NCBI GenBank assembly: GCA_021413975.1
Contig: JAIOPJ010000029.1
Coordinates: forward strand, 62,001 to 126,000
DNA: 64,000 nt
Direction: 5' to 3'
DNA from: Gemmatimonadota bacterium
GTDB taxonomy: Bacteria > Gemmatimonadota > Gemmatimonadetes > Gemmatimonadales > Gemmatimonadaceae
In this document: positions 32,120 through 40,903 of the stretch, one piece after another
Position numbering within the stretch: the first letter of the stretch is position 1
How the letters are laid out: every line of letters starts with the position of its first letter
Position numbers and translations under genes: made by a program
Notes under the pieces: generated by a model
What the model saw: the letters and a program-made list of their open reading frames with translations, nothing else
Database searches by the model: none
Told to the model about the DNA's origin: nothing

Positions 32120-34761
32120 AGGAGCCGCGTGAGGGTGACATCGATCGGGAGATCGTCCCCAGGGCCGTCGACGAGCAGGTCGACTCCGAGTTGGCTTTCC
32201 ACCTCGCGATGCGCGAACGCGATCTCGTCGCCCGCGGTGTTCCCGCGGCCGAGGCGCGCGAGCAGGCACTCGCGGCCTTCGGCGACATGGGTGGGGTGCG
32301 CGCGGAACTCACGCGCATCGGACGCGCCAGCGAAGGGAGCGCGCGCCGCCTGCGCCTGGTCGCCGAAGCGATCCAGGACGCGCGCTTCGCCTGGCGGATG
32401 GTCGCGCGGCGACGCGCGGCCACGCTGCTCATCATCGTGGTGCTCGCGCTCGGAATCGGTGCGACGACGGCCATCTTCAGCGTGGTCGACGGCGTCTTGT
32501 TGCGTCCGCTCCCCTTCAACGAACCGGATCGCCTCGCCGCGGTCTGGATCGGCCAGCCAGCCCTCGCCAACGATCCGGTGCTCGCTTCCCTCGCCGAGGC
32601 CACGCCGATCGGCACCGAGGAGTACCACGCGATGCGCGACGCGACCGGCAGCTTCGTGGCGATCGGCCTCTGGAACATGGGCTCGGCGACGCTCACCACC
32701 GAGGACGGCGCCGAGCCGGTGCCGGTGGGTGTCGTGACGCAATCGGTGTTCGAGACGCTGCGCGTCACGCCGGCGCTGGGGAGGACCTTCACGGAGGGCG
32801 AGGACGCGCTCGGGGGCGCCGATGTGGGCATCCTGAGCTGGGAGACCTGGCGCGGTCGCTACGGCGGCGACCCCGCGATGCTCGGGCGCCGCATCGTGCT
32901 GGACGGGGCGCCGCACACGATCATCGGCGTGATGCCGGCCGGTTTCCGGCTCGATCGCACGATCGAGCCGCCGTACGTGTGGGTGCCCGCGATGCAGGAC
33001 TCGTCCGATCTCGCCGAGCGCCACAACCGGAACTACAAGGCGATCGCCAGGCTCGGCGCGGGTGCGACGTTCGTGGGCGCAGCGCAGCAGGCGACGCCCG
33101 CGCTGCGCGAAGTGACGGGCGACAGCTCGCTCGTGGCGCGCGTCGCGATGTGGCAGGCGGACCAGGGACGCAACGCGAGCGGCCCGGTGCTCCTGCTGCT
33201 CGCCGGCGCCGGTCTGCTGCTGCTGATCGCATGCGTGAACGTCGCCCTGCTGCAGCTCGGCGAGGTGAGCGCGCGTCGCAACGAGATCACCGTGCGCGTG
33301 GCGTTGGGCGCGGGACAAGGGCGACTCGTCCGCCAGCTCCTGGGTGAGAGCCTGCTCCTCGCGTTGATCGCGTCCGCGTTGGGTGCCGTGCTGGCGGCGG
33401 TGATGCTGCGCGGACTGCTGGCGATCGCACCGGAGCGGCTGCCGGGGCTCGATTCGGTGCGGATCGACGCGCGCGTGCTCGGCTTCGCGCTGCTGACCGC
33501 GCTCGCGACGGGGTTGGTGTTCGGGGTGGTGCCGGCGTGGCTCGTGGGCCGGAGCGGACCGGCGGCGGCAGTGCGCGGCGGCGGTGGGCAGACCGCGCGC
33601 GGTGCCGCGCCCCTGCATCGTGGGCTGCTCAGCGCACAGATCGCGATGTCGATGGTGCTCCTCGTGATGAGTGTGCTGCTCGGGCAGAGCCTCCACCGAC
33701 TGACCGCGGTCGATCCCGGATTCCGGGCGGATCGTCTCACCGCGCTGCGCGTGACGATGCCGTGGCAGTACGAGGACGACCAGGTGCGTGCGCTCACCGA
33801 AGGCGCGCGGCGTCGGATCGCCGAACTCCGCGGTGTGAGTCGCGTCACGTTGAGCAGTGCGCCCCCGTACTCGGGCAACAGCAGCAGCTCCCCGGTCACA
33901 CTCGATCCGTCGATCGCGGGCGAACGCACACCGCAGCATACCGTGCAACAGTCCGTGGCCACGGACTACTTCGAGACGATGGGCGTCCGCATCGTCGAAG
34001 GTCGCGCCTTCGACGCGGGCGATGTGTTCGGGGGCGAGCCGGTCGCGGTCGTGAGCGAAGCCATGGTGCGTCGTGACTTCGGGGCCCATCAGGCCATCGG
34101 TCAGCGGGTGCGGCACCAGGGGGTGTGGCGTCGCGTGGTCGGCGTCGCCGCGGACGTGCGGGGTCGATCGCTCGCCGTCACGGACGGCGCGGGGATCTAC
34201 ATCCCGTTCGACCAGAATCCGAACTCGGGCCCCACGTTCCTGGTGCGCGGCGAGGATGCCGCGCTCGAAACGGCAACATTGCGGGGGATCCTGCGTGAAC
34301 TCGACGGCCAGATGGTGCTGCGATCGGTGACGCGGGTCCCTGCGGCGATCGAACGTTCGTACGGCGCACAGCGCTACCGGACGATCCTGTTCACGGCGTT
34401 CGGGGCGCTCGCGGCCCTGCTCGCGGCGGTCGGGCTCTACGGCGTGAGCGCGCGCACGGCGGCACGTCGACTGCGCGAGGTCGGGATCCGCATGGCCGTG
34501 GGCGGTTCACCGCGCAGTGTGGCTCGGCTCCTGGTGGGTGATGCGATGCGGGGCGTCGTGCTCGGGATCGCGCTCGGCGTGCCGGCGGCGTTCGGGACGG
34601 CGTGGGCGCTGCGGGCGTACCTGTTCGAGGTGTCGCCGGCCGCGCCGATGGCGTACCTGGTGGTCGCGGCGGCGTTGGCGGCGGCGACGCTGGCCGCCAG
34701 TGCGTGGCCGGCGTGGGCGGCGACGCGGGCGGATCCGGTGCGCGTGCTGCGGGCGGAGTAG
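32116..34761 (+). CDS. ABC transporter permease of the ADOP (duplicated FtsX/MacB) type
   Basis: An 881-residue membrane protein. An N-terminal permease-prefix segment (about 1-90, MKEPREGDID and on) with IDREIVP and FGDMGGVRAEL is followed by a first transmembrane helix (about 100-122), a large periplasmic MacB-type core domain (about 130-355), three helices (FtsX domain 1), a second periplasmic domain, and three C-terminal helices (FtsX domain 2) ending in DPVRVLRAE. These duplicated orphan permeases have no ATPase gene beside them and are presumed to work with a shared MacB-like ATPase or alone. A role in envelope efflux or mechanotransmission is inferred from MacB. Confidence 0.92.
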   Translation: MKEPREGDIDREIVPRAVDEQVDSELAFHLAMRERDLVARGVPAAEAREQALAAFGDMGGVRAELTRIGRASEGSARRLRLVAEAIQDARFAWRMVARRRAATLLIIVVLALGIGATTAIFSVVDGVLLRPLPFNEPDRLAAVWIGQPALANDPVLASLAEATPIGTEEYHAMRDATGSFVAIGLWNMGSATLTTEDGAEPVPVGVVTQSVFETLRVTPALGRTFTEGEDALGGADVGILSWETWRGRYGGDPAMLGRRIVLDGAPHTIIGVMPAGFRLDRTIEPPYVWVPAMQDSSDLAERHNRNYKAIARLGAGATFVGAAQQATPALREVTGDSSLVARVAMWQADQGRNASGPVLLLLAGAGLLLLIACVNVALLQLGEVSARRNEITVRVALGAGQGRLVRQLLGESLLLALIASALGAVLAAVMLRGLLAIAPERLPGLDSVRIDARVLGFALLTALATGLVFGVVPAWLVGRSGPAAAVRGGGGQTARGAAPLHRGLLSAQIAMSMVLLVMSVLLGQSLHRLTAVDPGFRADRLTALRVTMPWQYEDDQVRALTEGARRRIAELRGVSRVTLSSAPPYSGNSSSSPVTLDPSIAGERTPQHTVQQSVATDYFETMGVRIVEGRAFDAGDVFGGEPVAVVSEAMVRRDFGAHQAIGQRVRHQGVWRRVVGVAADVRGRSLAVTDGAGIYIPFDQNPNSGPTFLVRGEDAALETATLRGILRELDGQMVLRSVTRVPAAIERSYGAQRYRTILFTAFGALAALLAAVGLYGVSARTAARRLREVGIRMAVGGSPRSVARLLVGDAMRGVVLGIALGVPAAFGTAWALRAYLFEVSPAAPMAYLVVAAALAAATLAASAWPAWAATRADPVRVLRAE

Positions 34762-34796
34762 CGGTCCGGCGCACACGGCGTTCATGGAACGCGCCG

Positions 34797-35681
34797 CTAC
34801 CTCAGCCGCCGCTCATGCTTCACCCAGTCCACTTCCATCGTCCACATCGGCGTCGTCATCGGTGACGCGTTGATCTTGGCGAAATTGAGCACGGCGAAGA
34901 GCGGCTCGGGGAACTGGTCGCCCTGCGCCACGCTGCGATACACCTCCGCACCGTCGAGCAGGAATCGCAGGTCGCGTCCCTCCCACTCCACCGCGTACTC
35001 GTGCCACTCGGCGAGCGCGGCCTCCTGCACATGCATGAGTGCCTGCCAGTCGCCACCGCCGCAGGTGCCGGTGCTCTTGATCGCGCGCGCGGCGTAGTGG
35101 TCGGGCCCGCCGTCGCTGTGGTGCTCGAAGACGTCGATCTCGCCCGAGCCGGTCATGGGCCAGCAGACGGTCTCGTCGGGGTCCCTGACCGGTGGCTCGT
35201 CGTTCTGCGCCCCGAGCAGCCACCAGGCCGGGAACATGCCGGCCTGACCGCTCCCCTCCACGCGCAGGCGTGCGGTCCACCGCCCCTGCACGAACTCCCG
35301 TCGGTTCTTCGAGATGATGCGCCCCGCCACCCAGCGCGAGGGCGGGTGCTGCTTGCCGCCCTTGTCCGTGTAGTCACAGGGGAGCGGTGCGCCGAGATCC
35401 ACCACGCGCATCTTGAGCGTGCCGTCGCTGACGACGCGCGTGTCGTGGCGGCCGTCGCGCACGTAGCACTGCTGCTCGTCGTTCACCCAGAGCAGCTGGT
35501 CCTGCCAGTGCTCCGGATCGAAGCGATCGAAGTCGTCGAGGAAATCGACTTCCCACCCTCCGGTCTGCGCGGTCAGGACCGCTTTCCCCCTCGCGCCTTG
35601 ATCATCCTTCGCAGCGCTGCATGAGGCGACCAGGCACATCAGGGTGAGCAGCGAGGGCAGGCTCCGGCGATCGGGCGTCAT
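34797..35681 (-). CDS. Glycoside hydrolase family 16 lipoprotein
   Basis: A 294-residue protein with a lipoprotein signal (LVASC, Cys21). The catalytic signature is intact: E181 (nucleophile), D183 and E186 in SGEIDVFEHH, preceded by a typical GMFPAWWLLG face and followed by VEWEGRDLRFLLDG. GH16 enzymes cut beta-1,3 and mixed-linkage glucans or galactans; which one cannot be read here. The start overlaps the stop of the TetR gene (ATGA), so the enzyme is translated together with its probable regulator. Export as a lipoprotein suggests outer-membrane attachment and polysaccharide scavenging. Confidence 0.9.
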   Translation of the reverse strand: MTPDRRSLPSLLTLMCLVASCSAAKDDQGARGKAVLTAQTGGWEVDFLDDFDRFDPEHWQDQLLWVNDEQQCYVRDGRHDTRVVSDGTLKMRVVDLGAPLPCDYTDKGGKQHPPSRWVAGRIISKNRREFVQGRWTARLRVEGSGQAGMFPAWWLLGAQNDEPPVRDPDETVCWPMTGSGEIDVFEHHSDGGPDHYAARAIKSTGTCGGGDWQALMHVQEAALAEWHEYAVEWEGRDLRFLLDGAEVYRSVAQGDQFPEPLFAVLNFAKINASPMTTPMWTMEVDWVKHERRLR

Positions 35682-36526
35682 GAGCGTGGGAGTGTGAGTA
35701 CGGACCGCACGTAGAGCTCGATCCCATCAAGGACGCGCTCCAGTCCCCAGTCGAACGATTCATCGAGCGTTCTCGGCTTGCCCTCCGATGGCGCGGTGAT
35801 CAACGCCGCGAACCTCGGGAAACGGGGGTCTCCGATCGCGCGCCCGAGGTCCGCTCCGACTCCCGCCGCCCATTCCGCCTCGGTGATGCCGCGTGCCTGC
35901 GCGCGCGCGAGCGAGACGGCGGTGTCGGACGCGCCACGCGTGTAGCCGTCCACGATGCTCAGCGCGCCGCCGATGTCGGCGGCGTTCAGTCCGGTGCGCG
36001 AGAGCGTGTCGGTGATCGACTCGAGCCACCCGAGCCAGTTCGGTCCGTGGGGCGCGGCGACGAAGGGCAACTCCGCGAGCCACGGTCGTGCGCACAGGGA
36101 TCCACGCTTCGCGCGCGCCCACCGCCGGAGCTCGGTGCGCCAGTCGGCACGCGGCACCGCCGGCGGGGGCGGACTTCCGGTCCCCGAATCGATGACGGCG
36201 TCGAGCAGCGTCTCCTTGTTGGGGAAGTAGCGGTAGAGGGCCATCGTCGTGAAGCCGAGTCGTGAGGCGACGGCGTTCATCGTCACGGCCGCGAGCCCGT
36301 CGGCGTCGGCGATCGCGACGGCGGCGCGCACGACTTCGTCGGGCGAGAACTCCGGCTTGGGGCCGCGCGTACCGCGCGCACGATCCACCCACAGCAGTTC
36401 GCTGCGACGACGCAGCTCCGGGTCGGGCCGGGCGGCCAGTCCCATGATGTCGTCGTGCGTCAGCGCCGCCTGAGCGGCGCGCCGCTTCGCGGATCCCGCC
36501 CCGGCCGTCTTCTTCTTCGCCGCCAT
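35678..36526 (-). CDS. TetR-family transcriptional regulator
   Basis: A 282-residue regulator. The helix-turn-helix domain is at about residues 62-110 (DEVVRAAVAIADADGLAA, then MNAVASRLGFTTMALYRYFP), after a basic 60-residue N-terminal extension that is longer than usual. The C-terminal domain looks like the tetracyclin-repressor type. ATG 36526 is preceded by GGGAGGGG, so the longer frame reaching to 37078 is not the real start. It sits upstream of and overlapping the GH16 gene and is divergent from the barrel protein and DUF2306 genes. The operators at 36574-36603 are 48 bp from its start codon, which strongly suggests control of both directions. Confidence 0.9.
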   Translation of the reverse strand: MAAKKKTAGAGSAKRRAAQAALTHDDIMGLAARPDPELRRRSELLWVDRARGTRGPKPEFSPDEVVRAAVAIADADGLAAVTMNAVASRLGFTTMALYRYFPNKETLLDAVIDSGTGSPPPPAVPRADWRTELRRWARAKRGSLCARPWLAELPFVAAPHGPNWLGWLESITDTLSRTGLNAADIGGALSIVDGYTRGASDTAVSLARAQARGITEAEWAAGVGADLGRAIGDPRFPRFAALITAPSEGKPRTLDESFDWGLERVLDGIELYVRSVLTLPRS

Positions 36527-36549
36527 CGTACCCCTCCCTCGCGCGGGCC

Positions 36550-36577
36550 TTGACAAACCCGAAACTGTGTATAACGT
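36550..36577 (+). promoter_or_regulatory. Candidate sigma-70 promoter for the barrel/DUF2306 operon
   Basis: TTGACA (36550-36555), a perfect -35 hexamer, is followed after 16 bp by TAACGT (36572-36577), a -10-like hexamer. An alternative, TATAAC, lies 14 bp away, which is too short. The -10 overlaps the first operator arm, as expected for a repressor-controlled promoter. Transcription would start about 85 bp upstream of the ATG at 36672. Confidence 0.5.
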
Positions 36578-36603
36578 ACACGTATACAGTGTACGTCGTA
36601 CAC
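36574..36603. promoter_or_regulatory. TetR operator cluster
   Basis: Two overlapping palindromes share a half-site. ACGTACAC (36574-36581) and GTGTACGT (36589-36596) form 8-bp arms with a 7-bp spacer. GTGTACG (36589-36595) and CGTACAC (36597-36603) form 7-bp arms around one base. Three half-sites in alternating orientation fit cooperative binding of TetR dimers. The cluster lies between the TetR gene and the divergent operon and overlaps the -10 region. Confidence 0.72.
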
Positions 36604-36671
36604 TAATAGATCGGCGGTCGGGATGGAAGGCCTCGTCCCGTCGGCCACCACACTCTCCAGAGGTGCTCAAC

Positions 36672-37352
36672 ATGCTGATCCCGACCATGCCGTCCCCGAT
36701 TCCCGCCGCTGTACCGCGACTCACCCGCGCGGTCCTCATCGCCCTCGCCTCCACGTCGATGCTGCTCGCCTCGTCGCGCACCACGGCCGCGCAGGCGACC
36801 GGCGGCGGGGGTGCCCCGGCGACCGCGTCCGCACCGCGCGCCTGGGAGTTCCGCGTCTCGAGCGGCGCCCTGCTCCCCACGGGGGACCAGCGGGACCTCA
36901 TCAAGTCGGCGAAGGTGACGGCAGCCCAGGTCTCGTGGACGCCGCGGCCCGCGTTCGCCGTCACGGGGACGTTCGGCTGGGCGCGGAGCCGCGATCTCGC
37001 GGCGGTCGGTGCACCCAAGCTCGACACCTTCACCGCCGATGTGGGCGTCGAAGCCCGTCGCGCGACCTGGTTCGCCAATCGTGCGGTGACCTTCGATCCG
37101 TTCGTCGGGATCGGCGCCGGCTCACGGAGCTACGACCATCACGGCATTCGCGAGGACGCGACCCACAACCTCTCCGGCTATGGCTCGGTCGGGGGCGAAC
37201 TCGGCGCCGGTCGCGTGGGGCTGCGCGTCGAAGCGCGGAACTATGTGAGCGGATCCAAGCCGCTCGCGGGACCCGGCAGGTCGGTCACGCGCAGCGACGT
37301 GGTCATCCTCGCTGCGGTGCGTTTCAACCGGCACCGCGCCGCCCACCGCTAG
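36672..37352 (+). CDS. Outer-membrane beta-barrel-like protein
   Basis: A 226-residue protein with a signal peptide ending TTAAQ near residue 41. The mature part shows alternating strands with aromatic turns (WEFRVSSGALLPTGDQ, FTADVGVEARRATWF, DPFVGIGAGSRSYDHHG, VGLRVEARNYV). It ends VILAAVRF, close to the usual aromatic end of a barrel but with a short basic tail after it. It resembles small eight-stranded barrel proteins of unknown role. ATG 36672 has AGAGGTG upstream. It is the first gene downstream of the TetR operators and is followed after 20 bp by a DUF2306 protein, so expression should be TetR-dependent. Confidence 0.8.
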   Translation: MLIPTMPSPIPAAVPRLTRAVLIALASTSMLLASSRTTAAQATGGGGAPATASAPRAWEFRVSSGALLPTGDQRDLIKSAKVTAAQVSWTPRPAFAVTGTFGWARSRDLAAVGAPKLDTFTADVGVEARRATWFANRAVTFDPFVGIGAGSRSYDHHGIREDATHNLSGYGSVGGELGAGRVGLRVEARNYVSGSKPLAGPGRSVTRSDVVILAAVRFNRHRAAHR

Positions 37353-37372
37353 CGCACGCACCGGAGACGCTC

Positions 37373-38071
37373 ATGCGAGCCACCACGAAGGACCGCCTGA
37401 TCCCGGCCGCGCTCGTCGCGCTGAGCCTCGTGCCGGCGCTGGCCGGCGTCGCCCGAGTGGTGGAGCTCACGAGCGGTGCGACGGTGACACCGGAGAACGC
37501 ACGATTCTTCGCCTCGCCGCTCCCGGTGCTGCTGCACATCCCGGCGGTCGTCTTCTATTGTGTGCTCGGCGCATTCCAGTTCTCGCCCGGCTTCCGCCTG
37601 CGTCACCGCGGCTGGCACCGCGCGAGCGGTCGGATCCTCATGCCGCTCGGCCTGATCTCCGCACTGACGGGGCTCTGGATGGCGCAGTTCCAAGCGTGGC
37701 CCAAGGGCGACGGCCAGCTGCTCTACGCCGAGCGGATCCTCGTCGGCACGGCGATGGTGGCGTTCATCGTGCTCGGGGCGGACGCGATCCGGCGGCGGGA
37801 CTTCGGTGCGCACGGCGCGTGGATGACGCGCGCCTATGCCATCGGGCTCGGCGCCGGCACCCAGGCGTTCACGCACCTCCCCTGGTTCCTGCTCGTCGAC
37901 GGCTGGCCGGGCGAGTTCCCGCGTGCGGTGATGATGGGCGCGGGCTGGGCGATCAACATCGTCGTGGCGGAGTGGATCATCAGGCGCCGGCACGCGACGA
38001 CGAACGACGGCTATCTCGCGAGCACCGCGTTCACGAACTCGCGCTCCCCGGTCACCTCGCGCATCACGTGA
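37373..38071 (+). CDS. DUF2306 integral membrane protein
   Basis: A 232-residue protein with about six hydrophobic helices. It has the family blocks LLHIPAVVFYCVLGAFQF, HRGWHRASGRI, and the late HLPWFLLVDGWPGE, with conserved His in the HRxxGR motif. DUF2306 proteins are uncharacterised membrane proteins related in outline to cytochrome-b561-like four-helix folds; no heme ligation is proven. It is the second gene of the TetR-controlled operon. Its last 61 bp overlap, on the opposite strand, the 3' end of the CHAD-CYTH gene. The final 20 residues (ATTNDGYLASTAFTNSRSPV) lie in that overlap and may be non-conserved. Confidence 0.85.
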   Translation: MRATTKDRLIPAALVALSLVPALAGVARVVELTSGATVTPENARFFASPLPVLLHIPAVVFYCVLGAFQFSPGFRLRHRGWHRASGRILMPLGLISALTGLWMAQFQAWPKGDGQLLYAERILVGTAMVAFIVLGADAIRRRDFGAHGAWMTRAYAIGLGAGTQAFTHLPWFLLVDGWPGEFPRAVMMGAGWAINIVVAEWIIRRRHATTNDGYLASTAFTNSRSPVTSRIT

Positions 38072-39411
38072 GGCTCGAGCCACACCGGCAACGCGATCTC
38101 CGTCTCGGGCGACGGCAACTCGATCTCGGCGAGCACGAGGTCACGGTCGAGGAACTCGTCGATCGCCCAGACGCGCTCGCCGTCGGCGATCAGGTGCCGC
38201 CGCTTGAGCACGCGCTTCCCCTCGGTGAGTGGCCAGAGCGCGGCGAAGAGCGCCGGCCCGCACGCTTCCTCCAGCTCGATCCGCGCCAGTCCCTTCCCAC
38301 CCTTCACCGTGCGGAAGTGCTTCACGCGGCGCCCCTCTCGAACGCGGCGCACCCGCTCGACGAGCCGCTCTCCCGGGAGATAGCCCTGTTCGATCCTCTC
38401 GATCCGGCCCTCGGGCATGTCGGACGGCAGGCGATGGAGCAGGTACTTCCGTTCCACCTCCATCCCCTGTGAGCCGCGCTCGGCGAGCCAGTCGGCGACC
38501 TCCCCCAGCGCGCCGAAGAGCGCCGGCGTGCCGGTGAGCCAATCGCTCTCGAGCGTGGCGTAGCGCTCGGCGCTGCGTCGTTCGATGCGCGCCGCGATCG
38601 CGCGGAGCCCCTGCCGGAGGCTCACCCGCGGCGCGCGCGGCGTCGCCGCGGCGATGATCGCGAGCCAGACGCCGTCGTCGTGATGGTCGCCGAGGAGGTC
38701 CTGCAGGACCTTGAGCCGGATGAGACAGGCTTGCGCCCCCGGCACGCCGTCTGCGACCGACTCCAGCTGGTAGCGCAGTCGCTTCCCCGCGATGCGCGCG
38801 CGGTGGATCGCCTCATGGTGCTCTGCGCCGTTCACCGCCGCGAGCCGGCGCTGCAATCGCGCCGTGCCCGATCGGACCAGCCCCGACAGGGTCGCCGCGA
38901 AGGACTCGCGCTGCGCACCGCGATGGACGTCATGGGGCACCACGTACCGCGTGAACGAGTCCGCGAGCAGCGCCATCGCGCGATCAAGGTCACGATCGAT
39001 CTCCGCGCGCAGCTCCTTCTCCGCCATGCGTCGCAGCCGCGCGATCCGTGCGATCATCCAGTCCGCCGCCCCGCGGTGCCGCGTCGCGAGCGACGCGCGT
39101 TCGGCCGCCAGCCACTCGGCGAAGACCTCGTCGTCGCGGCTCGGATTGGTCGCCTGCGCCAGGCGCCGGAGCCAGCGCGCGCCGCGTGCGGGGGCGAGCT
39201 TCCCGGGGAGCAACCGGTCGATCGGGAGCCAACTGCGCAGGCGGCGCACGGCGACGCGGAAGTCGTGCAGTGCGTCGTGGTCGTCGGGGTCGTCGAGCCG
39301 CGCGCGCGCCGCCACCACCCGCGACCGGAGCCCGAGCGCGACGAGGCGCGCGGCGCGCTGTGCGTCGTCGTCGAGCAACTCGTCGGTCGTGATGGGGCGT
39401 ACGGCGGTCAT
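38011..39411 (-). CDS. CHAD-CYTH fusion protein
   Basis: A 466-residue cytoplasmic protein. The N-terminal CHAD domain (about 20-300) is helical with conserved His/Arg blocks (HDALHDFRVAVRRLRSWL, then EAIHRARIAGKRLRYQLE). The C-terminal CYTH domain starts at Met317 with MEVERKYLLHRLP and carries the tunnel-lining basic and acidic residues (ERVRRVREGRRVKHFRTVK, RIELEE, KRRHLI). CYTH/TTM proteins bind triphosphate or polyphosphate with divalent metal, and CHAD binds polyphosphate, so a polyphosphate-related role is likely. In the best-known fusions CYTH comes first; here the order is reversed. The C-terminus overlaps DUF2306 antisense by 61 bp. Confidence 0.92.
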   Translation of the reverse strand: MTAVRPITTDELLDDDAQRAARLVALGLRSRVVAARARLDDPDDHDALHDFRVAVRRLRSWLPIDRLLPGKLAPARGARWLRRLAQATNPSRDDEVFAEWLAAERASLATRHRGAADWMIARIARLRRMAEKELRAEIDRDLDRAMALLADSFTRYVVPHDVHRGAQRESFAATLSGLVRSGTARLQRRLAAVNGAEHHEAIHRARIAGKRLRYQLESVADGVPGAQACLIRLKVLQDLLGDHHDDGVWLAIIAAATPRAPRVSLRQGLRAIAARIERRSAERYATLESDWLTGTPALFGALGEVADWLAERGSQGMEVERKYLLHRLPSDMPEGRIERIEQGYLPGERLVERVRRVREGRRVKHFRTVKGGKGLARIELEEACGPALFAALWPLTEGKRVLKRRHLIADGERVWAIDEFLDRDLVLAEIELPSPETEIALPVWLEPHVMREVTGEREFVNAVLAR

Positions 39412-39624
39412 GCGCTGGTCCGGGGCGGGCGGAGCGTCGGGACGTCGATGGGCTGTGCTGTCACGGGGGGAGGAGTCGAGACGTTACGGTCTCGCACTCC
39501 GCCCTGCAACGCCGATCACCCTCGCCGCCGGAGTATCCGTCCGGCCGGCTGCCGCAGTACTTCCCACGAAGCACGGACCGCGCCACCTTCACGTAGTTGA
39601 TCCCACCCGGTGTCAGGAGGCCTC

Positions 39625-40863
39625 ATGTCGTTCCGCCCTCTGTTCGCGCTGGTCGCGATCCTTTCGCTACCCGCAGCTGCCGCGGCCCAATCGGTCGCGG
39701 GGAGCTGGAGCTCTCCCACGCCGCGCGGTGCGATCACCCTCACCCTCCGCGTCAGCGGCACCGCCGTGAGCGGTACGCTCGCAGGCAATGGCGTGTCGAT
39801 GATCGTGAAGGGCACCGCCGAGGCGGACGAGGCCTATGGCACCGTCGAGGGAGGCGGGGGCACCGCGATCTTCACGGCGCATGTCGAAGGGTCCCGGCTC
39901 AGCTTCGCGATGACCGAGAACGGCGCGAACGGACAGCCGAATCCGGGCACGGCGCGCGAACTGATCTTCACGCGGGGCGGCGGCGCTGCCGAGCCCACGG
40001 GTAGCACGGCACCGGCACCGGCACCGGCTACGGCAACGGCACCGGCAACGGCACCGGCGCCCAGCGCGAGCGGCAGAGGGGCGAACCCCCTCGGCGGTCC
40101 CGCAGGCGGGGGAGCGGCGGCGAACCCGCTCGGTGGCGGCGGTGCGGATCCGCTCGTGGGGACGTTCCTCTCGGCTGACCTGAACGCGGTCATCACTCGC
40201 GGCGCGCAAGGATACAGCGGCGTGCTCTTCATGCGCGGCGAGGAGTATCCCTTCACCGCCACCGCGAGCGGTGCGCGGCTCAGCGGAACCTTCGCCGCGG
40301 CGGGACAGCGGTACCCGTTCGAATCGCGACTGGCCGGCGACGAGATGACGCTGTCGAGCGGCGGGAAGGACTATGGCATGCTGCGGAAGGGTGCGGCGGC
40401 GCCGAGTGCAGCACGCACCGACGCGATGCCTGGCGCGGCCCCGTCCCCGGTCGCACCGGCGCCGGCGAGTGGCGGGCTCGGACTGGTGGGCGCGACCGGC
40501 GTGCAGGAACGTCAGATCGCGCAGCTGCTCGTCTCGAGCGCCTGGTGCTACATGAGCTACAGTGGCGGCTCGACGTACACGGGCGGGTCGTACGGCCGCA
40601 CCTCCACGGAGCGCGTGGTCTTCGCCGCTGACGGGATGGGCTCGACGAACGCGGGCAGCGAGAACGCGAACTCCGGCGGCAACGGCTCCGTCGCGTCGCA
40701 GGGATCGAGCGGACAGCGCTTCATGTGGAAGATCCAGGGCATGAATCTCGTGCTGTCGCAGGATGGCGCGCAGTGGTCGCCGATCCCGCTGCAGATCTAC
40801 GACAACGGGTCGGGGGCGCCGATCGTGAAGTCGCAGGGGAAGGAGTACTCGCGCTGTAACTGA
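39625..40863 (+). CDS. Secreted two-domain beta-rich protein with Pro-Ala linker
   Basis: A 412-residue protein with a signal peptide ending AAAAQ near residue 22. The start at 39625 has AGGAGG 5 bp upstream. Residues 23-118 form a beta domain (SVAGSWSSPTPRGAITL), and a similar one lies near 178-255 (LVGTFLSADLNAVITRG), so the two look like a duplication. They are joined by a low-complexity Pro-Ala-Thr tract (about 127-155) and a Gly-rich stretch. A third C-terminal region (about 300-412) has two Cys (SAWCYMSYSGG and EYSRCN) that could bridge. I do not recognise the family. Confidence 0.75.
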   Translation: MSFRPLFALVAILSLPAAAAAQSVAGSWSSPTPRGAITLTLRVSGTAVSGTLAGNGVSMIVKGTAEADEAYGTVEGGGGTAIFTAHVEGSRLSFAMTENGANGQPNPGTARELIFTRGGGAAEPTGSTAPAPAPATATAPATAPAPSASGRGANPLGGPAGGGAAANPLGGGGADPLVGTFLSADLNAVITRGAQGYSGVLFMRGEEYPFTATASGARLSGTFAAAGQRYPFESRLAGDEMTLSSGGKDYGMLRKGAAAPSAARTDAMPGAAPSPVAPAPASGGLGLVGATGVQERQIAQLLVSSAWCYMSYSGGSTYTGGSYGRTSTERVVFAADGMGSTNAGSENANSGGNGSVASQGSSGQRFMWKIQGMNLVLSQDGAQWSPIPLQIYDNGSGAPIVKSQGKEYSRCN

Positions 40864-40903
40864 CCCTGCCCGGTGCTCGCCATGGTGCCGCCCGCGCGTT
40901 CAC

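Noticed and set aside
35678-37078. Very long TetR start (466 residues)
   Set aside because: It would pass through the operators and the divergent gene's leader and start. ATG 36526 has a strong ribosome-binding site and gives a normal regulator.
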